Shown piece after piece: positions 27,215 through 37,240 of a stretch of DNA of 64,000 nt. The notes under the pieces are model-generated. The model ran no database searches. It was given only the letters and a program-made list of their open reading frames with translations, and had not been told where the DNA came from. The stretch is from positions 124,001 through 188,000 of the forward strand of contig NZ_JARHTP010000001.1 in assembly GCF_029223485.1 (NCBI RefSeq), given 5' to 3'. Each line of letters opens with the position of its first letter. The first letter of the stretch is position 1. The DNA comes from Streptomyces coacervatus. GTDB lineage: Bacteria; Actinomycetota; Actinomycetes; Streptomycetales; Streptomycetaceae. The position numbers and the translations under genes were made by a program.

Positions 27215-27245
27215 ATCTGCTGAAACATGGCATGTTTCAGCAGAT
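27215..27245. promoter_or_regulatory. 31-bp perfect palindrome
   Basis: The left arm ATCTGCTGAAACATG (27215-27229) and right arm CATGTTTCAGCAGAT (27231-27245) are exact reverse complements around a single G. Its centre AAACATGGCATGT is repeated exactly at 35992-36004, upstream of the GH127 gene. With a one-base centre it suits a protein-binding site more than an RNA hairpin. Confidence 0.65.
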
Positions 27246-27453
27246 TGAATAGCCGCTAAAGCTAACAAAATGGTCTCTTCTGCCCGTCGCCTGTCTACTT
27301 TCATCCACTTACCTGTTGACACGGAGCAGTTACGTCATCGAACTTCATGCGTAACGTCCGGCACTCGGAGCCCAGAGGCAGGGTCGCGGCCTGAAGCCCT
27401 TCGGGCCGTGGGCCCCGACGTATCAGAGCCGCCCAACACCCGGGAGTACACCC

Positions 27454-29394
27454 ATGTCGTCAGGAAGACTGTCCCGTCGTACCCTGCTGGGCTCCGCGGG
27501 TGCCGCTGTGGCCGCGAGCGCGTTGTCCGTGGCTCCCGGCTTCTCCCGCCTGCTCCCTCAGGCGGCCGCTGCGGACCTGCAGACCAATCTCAGCAACCTG
27601 GTGAACATGCGGTTCGGCATGTTCAACCACTTCAACATGGGGACGTTCACCAACCAGGAGTGGGCCGCCCCGAACCAGAACCCGGCTCTGTTCGCGCCCA
27701 CGGCAGTCGACTGCGCCCAGTGGGCGGCGGCCGCGGCGGCGGCGAAGATGAGCTACGGGGTCCTGACCACCAAGCACCACGACGGCTTCTGCCTGTGGCC
27801 CAGCGCCTACAACACCTACAACGTCTCTAACAGTTCCTACAAGCATGACGTTGTCGCGCAGTACGTGACCGCCTTCCGGTCCCAGGGCCTGAAGGTCGGC
27901 CTGTACTTCTCCATCTGGGACCGCACCTACAACGTGCAGGCCTACGACACCCGCCACAAAGTCGCCTCCGACCAGGCCATCCAGCCCGGCGACATCACCT
28001 ACATCCTCAACCAGATCACCGAACTGCTCACCAACTACGGCACCATCGACATGTTCGTCACCGACGGCTACGCCTGGCAGATGGGCCAGCAGGCCGTCCC
28101 CTACCAGCGCATCAGGGAACATGTGAAGTCCCTGCAGCCCGACATCGTGATGATCGACCACGGCGGGCTGTCGGTGCCCTACCTCGGCGACGCGATCTAT
28201 TTCGAGGAGCCCCTCGGCATCAGCTCACCGGCAGGCAACACCTACGCATCGCTGCAGGGCCAGACGATCAGCAACGGGTGGTTCTGGCACCCGGCGACGC
28301 CCACGTCCGATCCGATGAGCAAGGCGGCGATCCTGTCGCACCTGGCGGATCTGGAGCCCAAGTACACCTCGTTCATCCTCAACTGCCCGCCGAACCGCAA
28401 CGGTGTGCTGGACACCAACATCGTCAACCGCCTCTCCGAGGCCGGCGCCGCCTGGAGCGGTCCCGACACCTCCCGGCCGCCCCTGCCCGCCCAGATGCTC
28501 CGAGCCGAACACCCGGTCACCCCCGTGGCCGCCTATGCCACCGACTACCACACCGGCGAAGGCCCCATGAACGCCATCGACGGCCTCAGCGACAAGAACT
28601 TCGAGACCTGCTGGTCCACTTGGAGCCTCCCGCTGCCCCAGAGCATCACCATCGACCTCGGCGGAGTGTGGAGCAACATCTCCACCCTGGAGTACCTGCC
28701 CAAGCAGTGGAACCGCAGCAACACCACCGACGGTGACATCACCGCCTGCACCATCTCGACCAGCACCGACGGCACCACCTTCACCCAGGTCGCCACCGCC
28801 CGCTGGGCCGGTGACCGCACCACCAAAGTCGTCGAATGGCCCGCCCGCAACGCCGCCTTCGTCCGCATCCAGGTCACCGCAGGCACCGGCGGCTACGCCA
28901 ACATCGGCAACCTGCGCATCGGCGGCCGCACCGCGACACCCGCCCTGGTCTCCGCCCTCTTCCCCGGCGACGGCACGGTGTACCGCCTCGTCACCCGCCA
29001 CAGCGGCAAGGTTGCCGACGTCTCTGGCGCCAAGACCGCGAACAACACCGCCATCCTGCAGTGGCCCTGGCAGAACCACGCCAACCAGAAGTGGACCATC
29101 GTCCCGGCCGACAGCGGCTACTACAAGATCCGCAACGTCAACAGCGGCACGCTCATGGAAATCGGCGGACTCTCCCGCGTGGACGGCGGAACCGCCGACA
29201 TCTGGAGCGACGCCGGCGCGCCACAGCAGCAGTGGGCCATCACCCCCACCGGCGACGGCTACTACCTCCTCACCAACCGGCTCAGCGGCCTCTCCCTCAA
29301 CGTCGACGGCGGCTCCACCGCCGACGGAGCCGCCATCAACCAGTGGACCTACACCGCCATCCCCCAGCAGCAGTGGCAGATCACCCCCTCCTGA
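27454..29394 (+). CDS. Secreted GH29-like (alpha-L-fucosidase type) enzyme with F5/8 and ricin domains
   Basis: 646 residues with a Tat signal (LSRRTLLGSAGAAVAAS). The barrel has FGMFNHFNMGTF, YGVLTTKHHDGFCLWPSAYN and GLKVGLYFSIWD. The probable nucleophile is the Asp in IDMFVTDGYAW. FILNCPPNRNGVLD is the usual closing motif. A discoidin-like domain follows at about 350-490 and a ricin B trefoil at the end (NQKW, QQQW, QQQW). GH29 enzymes release alpha-L-fucose, which decorates some arabinogalactan proteins. It is the only plus-strand enzyme until 39479 and faces the beta-helix gene across the palindrome-rich region. Confidence 0.82.
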   Translation: MSSGRLSRRTLLGSAGAAVAASALSVAPGFSRLLPQAAAADLQTNLSNLVNMRFGMFNHFNMGTFTNQEWAAPNQNPALFAPTAVDCAQWAAAAAAAKMSYGVLTTKHHDGFCLWPSAYNTYNVSNSSYKHDVVAQYVTAFRSQGLKVGLYFSIWDRTYNVQAYDTRHKVASDQAIQPGDITYILNQITELLTNYGTIDMFVTDGYAWQMGQQAVPYQRIREHVKSLQPDIVMIDHGGLSVPYLGDAIYFEEPLGISSPAGNTYASLQGQTISNGWFWHPATPTSDPMSKAAILSHLADLEPKYTSFILNCPPNRNGVLDTNIVNRLSEAGAAWSGPDTSRPPLPAQMLRAEHPVTPVAAYATDYHTGEGPMNAIDGLSDKNFETCWSTWSLPLPQSITIDLGGVWSNISTLEYLPKQWNRSNTTDGDITACTISTSTDGTTFTQVATARWAGDRTTKVVEWPARNAAFVRIQVTAGTGGYANIGNLRIGGRTATPALVSALFPGDGTVYRLVTRHSGKVADVSGAKTANNTAILQWPWQNHANQKWTIVPADSGYYKIRNVNSGTLMEIGGLSRVDGGTADIWSDAGAPQQQWAITPTGDGYYLLTNRLSGLSLNVDGGSTADGAAINQWTYTAIPQQQWQITPS

Positions 29395-29411
29395 CAGAGG
29401 ATCGAAAGAAA

Positions 29412-29445
29412 CGTGCATCCGGCGCGCACAGGCGCCGGATGCACG
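29412..29445 (+). terminator. Terminator hairpin after the GH29-like gene
   Basis: Arms CGTGCATCCGGCGC and GCGCCGGATGCACG pair perfectly over 14 bases with a six-base loop, 18 bases after the stop codon. There is no long T tract, as is common in Streptomyces. Confidence 0.75.
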
Positions 29446-29633
29446 CGCTTCTCGGGCGACCGCTGCGCGAACGGCACTGGAGGCTCACGGAGGTGCGGGC
29501 CGACGGCGGCTACGTCGGGCAGCTGGTCGACTTCGCCCACCGCGTCCTTGGGATGGCGTTGACGGTGGTCAAGCGCACCGACGACATCTGGGGGTTCATC
29601 GTGCTGCCCAAGAGGTGGTTGGTGGAGCGCAGT
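29439..29633 (+). pseudogene. IS5-like transposase fragment
   Basis: 65 residues match the middle of IS5/IS4-type DDE transposases: VRADGGYVGQLVDF, LTVVKRTDDIWGFIVLPKRW and WLVERS. The rest is missing. It directly abuts a GH5 remnant, so the element probably broke that gene before both decayed. Confidence 0.65.
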
Positions 29634-29855
29634 GGAACCAGTACAGGCCCGGTGATCCCAAGGGCAACTTGGCCGCGTGCTGGCACTCCTCCGGCTTCAA
29701 CGCGTGTAACACCGCGTCCTGCTGGAACAGCCAGAGCGCCCCGGTCATCGCGGAGTAGCCCGCTGGTCACCGGCGAGATCGGGCAGGGCGACTGCGGCGA
29801 CGGCCGCATCAACCCGCTGTTGAGCTGGCTGGGCGGTCAGAGGTCCGGGCGGTGA
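29630..29855 (+). pseudogene. Remnant of a GH5-type endoglucanase
   Basis: Two frames give the C-terminal signature of secreted GH5 cellulases: QWNQYR and ACNTASCWNSQSAPVIAE in one, then LVTGEIGQGDCGDGRINPLL in another. The catalytic Glu of VTGEIG is visible but the frame is broken and the N-terminal two thirds are gone. It shows that the block once contained at least one further glycanase. Confidence 0.55.
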
Positions 29856-29879
29856 CTACGGCGATGGGCGGTCCCGCGA

Positions 29880-29924
29880 GAGGGCAGTCCCCGCAGCGTG
29901 ACTTGCTGTCTTGGGACTGCCCTC
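29880..29924 (-). terminator. Terminator hairpin after the GH27 gene
   Basis: Arms GAGGGCAGTCCC (29880-29891) and GGGACTGCCCTC (29913-29924) pair perfectly with a 21-base loop. It lies 41 bases beyond the minus-strand GH27 stop and can serve as its terminator. Confidence 0.65.
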
Positions 29925-29964
29925 TTCCGATCGGGCATCTGCCTGCGCGGGCGGGGGTGGCGGG

Positions 29965-31611
29965 TTACGGGAGCGCGGTCCACTTCTGGTTGTTCTGGCC
30001 GTTGCAGGTCCACAGGATGGCTGAGGTCCCGTTCGCGGTTCCTGCCTGCTGGGCGTCCAGGCACAGCCCGGCGTGGACGTTGCGGATCGACCCGTCGGCT
30101 TGCGTGGTCCACTTCTGGTTGTCCTGGCCGTTGCAGGGCCAGATGATGACCGGCGTACCGTTGGTGGTGCCCTGGTTGGAGGCGTCCAGGCACTTGTCGC
30201 CGTAGACGCGGATCTCGCCTCCGGCCCACGTGGTCCACAGCTGGTTGGCGGCGGTGTGGCAGTCCCAGATCAGCGTCGTCGTCCCGGCCGTGGTGGAGGC
30301 GCGATCCACGTCCAGGCAGCGGCCGGACCCGGTACCGCGCAGGCGTGCGGTAGTGGAGGCCAGCGGGCTGCCGCCGGTCATCTTGAACACGGCGACACCG
30401 TGCGCCGGGACGCTTGCCGAGATCTGGCCGGAGGTGCTCGACGTGCCGCCGGTCCACAGGTCGGTGAGGGTGAACGGCCCTCCGGTGAGGCCGACCTGTG
30501 CGGCCGTGGCGGTGACGGTCGCGGTGCCGCTCCCGCGGTTGAACAGGCCCACGGCGACCGAGCCGTCGGACAGGGGCTTGGCGAACACCTCGGTGTCACC
30601 GTCGTCGCGCACCCGGCGCCCGCCCGCGCCGAGCGAGTCCTGGTTGACCGCCAACAGGCGAGAGTTGCGCAGGATCGCGCTCACGTCGCTGGACATGGTC
30701 CGGATGTCGTTGCCTGCGATGAGGGGGGCCGAGAGCAGCGACCACAGGGCGAAGTGGGAGCGGGACTCGTTCAGGGACAGACCGGGACGGCCGACTACGA
30801 GCATGTCTGGGTCGTTCCAGTGACCCGGACCCGACTGAGCGGCCAGCGGCGCGTCGATGTCGAGGACGTTGCCCACGCCCATCGGGTAGCTGTTGGTGTT
30901 GCCGTTCTGCCAGATGTCGAGCAGATCCTCGGTCGTCCGCCACAGGTCGGCGACCTCGCCCCAGTTGTAGGTGGCGCCGGTGATGGCGTGGAAGCTGTTG
31001 GGGTTGATGCTGTAGACGATCGGCCGCCCGGTGGCGCGCAGGGCGTCGCGCATGAGGGTGAACTGCGCGACCTGCTGGTCCAGGGTGCCGCTGGAGGAAC
31101 ACCAGTCGTACTTGAGGTAGTCCACGCCCCATGAGGCCAACGTGGCGGCGTCCTGGGCCTCGTGGCCCTTGCTGCCGGTGGAGCCGGGGTAGGTGCCCAC
31201 GCCCTGCGCGCACGTGCGCTCGTTGGGCGCCTCGTAGATGCCGAACTTCAGCCCCTTGCTGTGGATGTAGTCCCCGAGCGCCTTCATCCCACTGGGGAAC
31301 TTGGTCGGGTCGGCCCGCAGGTTGCCCGCGCTGTCACGCTGCGGATCGAACCAGCAGTCGTCGACGACGACGTACCGGTAGCCCGCGTCCTTCATACCCG
31401 AGGACACCATCGCGTCGGCGGCCTGGCGGACCTGCGTCTCGTCGACACCGCATCCGAAGCTGTTCCAGCTGTTCCAGCCCAGTGGCGGGGTGAGCGCGGG
31501 GCTGCCCGGTGCGGCCTCGGCGGTCGCGCCGGCGGAGGCGGTGACGCAGGCGGAGAGCGTCAGCGCGGTGGCTGTGAGGAGACGCAGCAACCGTGTGTGC
31601 AGGGAAACCAT
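29965..31611 (-). CDS. Secreted GH27 alpha-galactosidase / beta-L-arabinopyranosidase with ricin-type CBM13
   Basis: 548 residues. The signal peptide ends near ASAGATAEA. GH27 motifs are PPLGWNSWNSFGCGVDE, VVVDDCWFDPQRD, GLKFGIYEAPNERTCAQ and the nucleophile Asp in VDYLKYDWCSSSG; RTTEDLLDIW lies where the acid/base region is expected. A C-terminal antiparallel domain and a ricin B trefoil follow (NQLW, NQKW, NQKW). A Streptomyces avermitilis enzyme of this GH27-CBM13 layout is known to be a beta-L-arabinopyranosidase, so both activities must be considered. In this cluster either would trim arabinogalactan side chains. Confidence 0.88.
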   Translation of the reverse strand: MVSLHTRLLRLLTATALTLSACVTASAGATAEAAPGSPALTPPLGWNSWNSFGCGVDETQVRQAADAMVSSGMKDAGYRYVVVDDCWFDPQRDSAGNLRADPTKFPSGMKALGDYIHSKGLKFGIYEAPNERTCAQGVGTYPGSTGSKGHEAQDAATLASWGVDYLKYDWCSSSGTLDQQVAQFTLMRDALRATGRPIVYSINPNSFHAITGATYNWGEVADLWRTTEDLLDIWQNGNTNSYPMGVGNVLDIDAPLAAQSGPGHWNDPDMLVVGRPGLSLNESRSHFALWSLLSAPLIAGNDIRTMSSDVSAILRNSRLLAVNQDSLGAGGRRVRDDGDTEVFAKPLSDGSVAVGLFNRGSGTATVTATAAQVGLTGGPFTLTDLWTGGTSSTSGQISASVPAHGVAVFKMTGGSPLASTTARLRGTGSGRCLDVDRASTTAGTTTLIWDCHTAANQLWTTWAGGEIRVYGDKCLDASNQGTTNGTPVIIWPCNGQDNQKWTTQADGSIRNVHAGLCLDAQQAGTANGTSAILWTCNGQNNQKWTALP

Positions 31612-31627
31612 GGAGGGGGTCCTTCCT

Positions 31628-31658
31628 GGCCCGCACAGCGGAAGCCGCTGTGCGGGCC
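31628..31658 (-). terminator. Strong hairpin between GH62 and GH27 genes
   Basis: GGCCCGCACAGCGG and CCGCTGTGCGGGCC pair perfectly over 14 bases around a three-base loop, 38 bases past the GH62 stop and 17 bases before the GH27 start. It probably ends GH62 transcription and makes the GH27 gene depend on its own promoter or on read-through. Confidence 0.75.
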
Positions 31659-31695
31659 TTGGGGCACGGTCACGAGTTCGGAATCATGTGCACGG

Positions 31696-33264
<1,569 letters not shown>

Positions 33265-33291
33265 TTAAAAGCTCTGCTTTCGCAACAGCCC

Positions 33292-35598
33292 CTAGTTCCC
33301 CAAGATGCGCCACCGGTTGTCGGCAGTGCCGTCGTCCGCGTCCTGGACCGCGAATGCGCCGACAGCGGTGGAGTTGTCCGCGATGGCGAGCAACTTCCCG
33401 CTGTTCACGTTGCGGATCTTGCAGGTCCCGTCACCCTGGTCGAGCAGCGTCCATCTGTGGTCGGCGGTGCCGTTGTCCGACCACTGCAGGACGGTCGCGC
33501 CGTCCGCCGTGGACATGTTCAAGACGCAGAGCACCTTGCCGCTGTGGGCGTTGCGGAAGCGGACCGCGTTTCCGTCGGTGATCATTTGCCAGTTGTGGTC
33601 GGCGGTGCCGTTGTCCGACCACTGCAGAGCGCGGCCACCGTCGGCCGTGGACATGTTCTGGATGCCCAGCAGGAGACCGCTGCCCACGTTGGCGAGACGG
33701 GCGGTGGCGCTGGTGTTCCAGTAGACGGTGTAGTTGAAGCCGTGCGCGTCGTGGAACGGGCCCAGGTTGACGGTGGATCCGTTGGCGGTGGCGGTGAAGG
33801 CGAGCGAACTGCTGCTGGTCCTGGTGATCGAGGACGTGTACAGCGTGGGGAGGGAGCTGAGCGCGGTGTCGCCGTAGTTGCCGGACAGGACCACCGGGCC
33901 GTAGGTGATCGCGGCGACGTTCGCGTTGTCGTTGGCTGCTCGCATGACGACCCGCATGGGCAGGCGGACGGTGACCGCGTCGCCGGAGGTCCACGAGCGG
34001 CTCAGGGTGGCGTAACTGCCGGGCGTGGTGGTGATGTTCTGCGCGACGCCGTTGACGCTGACGGTGGCCCCGGAGGTCCAGGCCGGGATGCGGATGCGCA
34101 TCGCCCAGGTTCCGCTGACGCTGCCGGTGACCTGCAGGGTCGTGGTGTCGCCGACGGGGTACGACGTGGTCTGGGTGACCGTGATCCCGCGCTCCGACCA
34201 GTTGAGCACCGAGGGCACGAACAGGTTCACGATCAGGGTGTTGTCACTGTGGAAGTAGACGGAGTCCATCAGCCTGGTATGCATCTCCAGGCCCGTGCCC
34301 TGGCAGCACCAGAAGGTGCCGTAGTCGGTGCTCCAGGTGCCGCCGCCCCACGCCGGGCCCACACCGCGCCGGCCTCCCGGGTTGAGCGGGGTGAAGTAGG
34401 TGACGTGGCCGTGGTCGTCGGCCGGGTTCTGCTGGCCGATCATCTGGTTCAGCCAGGCCCGCTCGTAGTAGTCGAACAGTGCGACCCGGTCCGGGTCCAG
34501 CGTGAACAGTTCCCGGGTGAAGGTGAGCATGTTGATGGTGTTGCAGCTTTCGCACGTGTCCTTGTTCAGATAGCCGGAGATGGCATTCGGCGCGCGGAAG
34601 TGCTCCGCCTGACTGTTCCCGCCGATGGCATAGGTGTGCGCATTGACGCAGAAGTTCCAGGCATTGGAGGCGATGTCGCGGTAGCGGGTCGTGCCAGTGG
34701 CCTTGTATTCCCGGGCGGCCCCGATCCACTTGGGTACCTGGGTGTTGGCGTGCAGTCCGCTGAGCTGGTCCTGGTTGGACGCCAGGGGGTCGAACACCGC
34801 GGCGTGGTCGAAGCGCTGAGCGACGGTGAGCCACCGTGCGTCGCCTGTCTGCTGGTAGAGATCGGTCAGCACGGTGTTCATGCCGCCGAACTCCGTTCCC
34901 AGCATGGCCTGCATCTGCTGGCTGCTCAGTCGGCCGGTGCGCCAATCGACCCATCCCGCCAGGGCGAGCAGCACGTCCCGGGCCTGTGTGCTGCCGATGT
35001 GGCGCCATACGTCCAGGAGGCCGGCGAGGGTCTTGTGGATGGTGTAGTACGGCACGTTGCCGTTGGTCAGGGTCCGCTGCTCAAGAGCGGTGAAGTCGGA
35101 CTCGGGGTAGCCGGAGAGGTACCCGGCGTTGAAACCGGCGGCGCTGTTGTTGGCCTGGCATTTGGCCAACTCCGCAACCATGTGGGTTGCCTTGTCCCGG
35201 CAGGTGGTGTCCCCGGTCACGGCGTACAGCTGCGCCCATGCCGTGAGGAAGTGCCCTTGGACGTGGGTGCGGAGGGGAAACGTCGGCGCGTCCCAACCGC
35301 CGGCGGCAGCCGCACTGTTGGTGGACAGCCGGTGGTTGGCGCGGAAGTTGTACAGCAGCCGGTCGACATCGACGAACCGCAGGTAGTTCTGCGTACGGTT
35401 CTGGTTGTCCAGCCATCGGCTCGCAGTGAGCCGGACCTGGCCGAGTTCGAAGGGATATGCGGAGACCCCGATGTCGGCCCTTGTGGAAGGGATGGCCGCC
35501 TGGGCGGGGGATGCGCCGATGAAGGATCCGGTGGCAGAGGCGGCGGCGGTGGCCCCGGCTACTTGCAGGAGGCGCCGTCTACTGACAGAGGAAGCCAT
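33292..35598 (-). CDS. Secreted GH127 beta-L-arabinofuranosidase with ricin-type CBM13
   Basis: 768 residues with a Tat signal (SRRRLLQVAGATAAA). The barrel carries all four zinc-thiolate positions known in GH127: Glu350 and Cys352 in CESCNT, and Cys431 and Cys432 in FWCCQGTG, the first of which is the expected nucleophile. Substrate-loop motifs QGHFLTAWAQLY, VPYYTIHKTLAGLLD and GGMNTVLTDLYQ are intact. A beta-sandwich and a ricin B trefoil follow (DHNW, DHRW, DNRW). GH127 enzymes release beta-linked arabinofuranose, found on extensins and at the ends of some arabinan and arabinogalactan chains. AAAGG precedes the ATG at 35598. Confidence 0.92.
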   Translation of the reverse strand: MASSVSRRRLLQVAGATAAASATGSFIGASPAQAAIPSTRADIGVSAYPFELGQVRLTASRWLDNQNRTQNYLRFVDVDRLLYNFRANHRLSTNSAAAAGGWDAPTFPLRTHVQGHFLTAWAQLYAVTGDTTCRDKATHMVAELAKCQANNSAAGFNAGYLSGYPESDFTALEQRTLTNGNVPYYTIHKTLAGLLDVWRHIGSTQARDVLLALAGWVDWRTGRLSSQQMQAMLGTEFGGMNTVLTDLYQQTGDARWLTVAQRFDHAAVFDPLASNQDQLSGLHANTQVPKWIGAAREYKATGTTRYRDIASNAWNFCVNAHTYAIGGNSQAEHFRAPNAISGYLNKDTCESCNTINMLTFTRELFTLDPDRVALFDYYERAWLNQMIGQQNPADDHGHVTYFTPLNPGGRRGVGPAWGGGTWSTDYGTFWCCQGTGLEMHTRLMDSVYFHSDNTLIVNLFVPSVLNWSERGITVTQTTSYPVGDTTTLQVTGSVSGTWAMRIRIPAWTSGATVSVNGVAQNITTTPGSYATLSRSWTSGDAVTVRLPMRVVMRAANDNANVAAITYGPVVLSGNYGDTALSSLPTLYTSSITRTSSSSLAFTATANGSTVNLGPFHDAHGFNYTVYWNTSATARLANVGSGLLLGIQNMSTADGGRALQWSDNGTADHNWQMITDGNAVRFRNAHSGKVLCVLNMSTADGATVLQWSDNGTADHRWTLLDQGDGTCKIRNVNSGKLLAIADNSTAVGAFAVQDADDGTADNRWRILGN

Positions 35599-36107
35599 CT
35601 CGAACCTTTCGGCGACGGGAGAGCGATTGCTTGGTCGTTCAGAGCTGACGCGGCGCCACGGCTTGCGGGCGACGATGTCTGCAGCAGGAGCCGAGTGGAT
35701 GGAGAGCGTCACCCGCTGCGAACTGCGACAGAGTGTGCGGACTCCAGGGGGCCTGCGGTGGAGCAGTTTCCCGACGCCATGTCCTCACTCCGTTCCCGTA
35801 CGGCAGCACCGCCGTGTGCCGCTTTCGGCTCCCGTATCCTCTCGGAGACCCTTTGGCTGCGTGTGCCTGATGTCACGCATGAAACTGCGGCACTCGCCAT
35901 GCCCGTGTCAACGGGTGTGCAGGGATGAAAAGCACCTTCCGGCTGCGCTTTTCTCCGTTTGTATCTAGAAATCTGCCGGTTACCCACGCGCAAACATGGC
36001 ATGTCTACGCGCCAGGCGCCGATGGTCCCGGACCGGCTACCGTGCAGGGCGGCACCGGTCCTCCGATCGGGTCAGGCGTGGTAGCACCCAGCCGTGGTGC
36101 CGCAGGA
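35599..36107. other. Upstream region of the GH127 gene
   Basis: No gene was recognised in this 509-base stretch. It contains AAACATGGCATGT at 35992-36004, an exact copy of the centre of the 31-bp palindrome at 27215-27245, within AT-rich sequence. That may be an operator for the GH127 gene, although it lies almost 400 bases upstream. Confidence 0.45.
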
Positions 36108-36524
36108 TCATGCGCATCGAGCGGGGGAAGGCATCAGCTGCAGGGCCGCATTGCGCAGGAAACCTGCTGGCCCATCCGCCCAGACTCCCGGGCCGCCCGG
36201 TCGGCTGCCTGGCCGTGCGGGCGGTGTTCGGCGTCGTAACGGGCGAGCGCGGCTTCGACGGTGTACTCGGTGGCGAGGGCCGCGGCCAGGGTGACCGCGA
36301 CCTCCAAAGCCTGGCAGTGCGACCCGGCCGACCGTGTACGAAGGCAGCGGGATGGGGAGTTCGTTGACGTCGTGGTGGAGAACGGCGCCGGGCCGGGTCG
36401 CGTCAAGCAACGCAGGGATCGGGTCGTGCCATGCGCGGAACCGCTGGCGAAGCTCGGCAAGCGGGGTCGGACGGTCATGCCACGGTGCGGGCCCAGCCGG
36501 CGCTCGCCGACTGGACCGCGTCAT
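36108..36524 (-). pseudogene. FAD-dependent monooxygenase, C-terminal remnant with a frameshift
   Basis: One frame reads PLAELRQRFRAWHDPIPALL and LPIPLPSYTVGRVALPG. The next frame continues VTLAAALATEYTVEAALARY and DRAARESGRMGQQ. These are consecutive parts of the FAD-binding_3 hydroxylase fold; the expected GDAAH motif between them is lost at the frame change. The N-terminal GxGxxG half is absent, so it cannot be functional. Confidence 0.65.
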
Positions 36525-37240
36525 GCCGAGCCACCGGTCTGGTCGGTGGCTCGCCGGATCCGCCCCGAACCCTGCTCGCAGAGACGCTGACGTGCTCGCG
36601 GAACTCCCGGATCAGGCCGAGCCCCCGCCCGTCTTCGCTGTCCGGGTTTTGAAGGGCGACTCCCACGCACTCGACGACGGCACCCGCCTGTCCACCCTCA
36701 CCCTCCGAGCCCCTGGCGATCCTCCACGCACCGCCCCGGAGTCCTCGGCGTATCGCGCGACTTGTGCCCTCGCGCGGGCATCGCCGACGACAACCTGCCG
36801 ACCACCGTTCTCGTAGGTGAACCACACCCGGACGGTGAGGGTTCGCTCGCCCGTGTGGCCCCTGTTTGTGCCGAGACAGCTCAGGCCGCCGGACTGACCC
36901 TCGCCCAACTGCGAGCCCCGGGCGAGGTCACCCTCGCCTCCGATCCTGCACCCGTCGTCCACACCATGGAGAACCCCGGCATCCTGGCTCTGTCCTTTGA
37001 GGGGTCCTTGCACTATGAGCATCCGATGTAGTCCCGTGGTCTGGGGCCTTGAAGTTGGCGCGGTCGATGGACAGTCGCCCGTTCTTCGCCGAGATGGACC
37101 GTACTGCTGCCGCAAAACGGGCCACGACGTCGCCCGCTGCGGTGGACGAGGACGTCGAGTTGGGTGCCGTAGGGCGTGCAGGGGAGCGGACACCCCCTGC
37201 GGACCAGCCCCGATCCGGCGAAATCCCTGGTTACGGCCGC
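36525..37240. other. 716 bases without a recognisable gene
   Basis: Several ORFs exist in all frames, but none resembles a protein family I know. The stretch lies between a pseudogene and the GH97 gene and probably holds decayed sequence. A minus-strand peptide, VWFTYENGGRQVVVGDARAR, looks protein-like and may be a fragment. Confidence 0.4.

Larger units (their letters stand above)
26838..27453. promoter_or_regulatory. Divergent control region with several perfect palindromes
   Basis: This 616-base gap separates the beta-helix gene (minus) from the GH29-like gene (plus). Parts are strikingly AT-rich for the genome (26878-26940, 27215-27275). It carries at least three dyads, listed separately, and no gene. 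It is the largest non-coding region in the glycosidase block and its only divergent promoter pair apart from 39173-39478, so it is a likely control centre. Confidence 0.65.

Noticed and set aside
26878..27275. AT-rich, palindrome-rich sequence considered as a replication origin or transfer origin
   Set aside because: No DnaA-box cluster, Rep, relaxase or tra gene is present; a divergent promoter with operators explains it better.
31628..31658. Strong hairpin considered as a riboswitch or small RNA
   Set aside because: It is a simple stem just after a stop codon and before the next gene, so a terminator is sufficient.
33312..33700. Repeated sequence blocks considered as a CRISPR array or tandem repeat
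   Set aside because: They code for the three internal repeats of the ricin B trefoil (QWSDNGTAD copies) of the GH127 enzyme.
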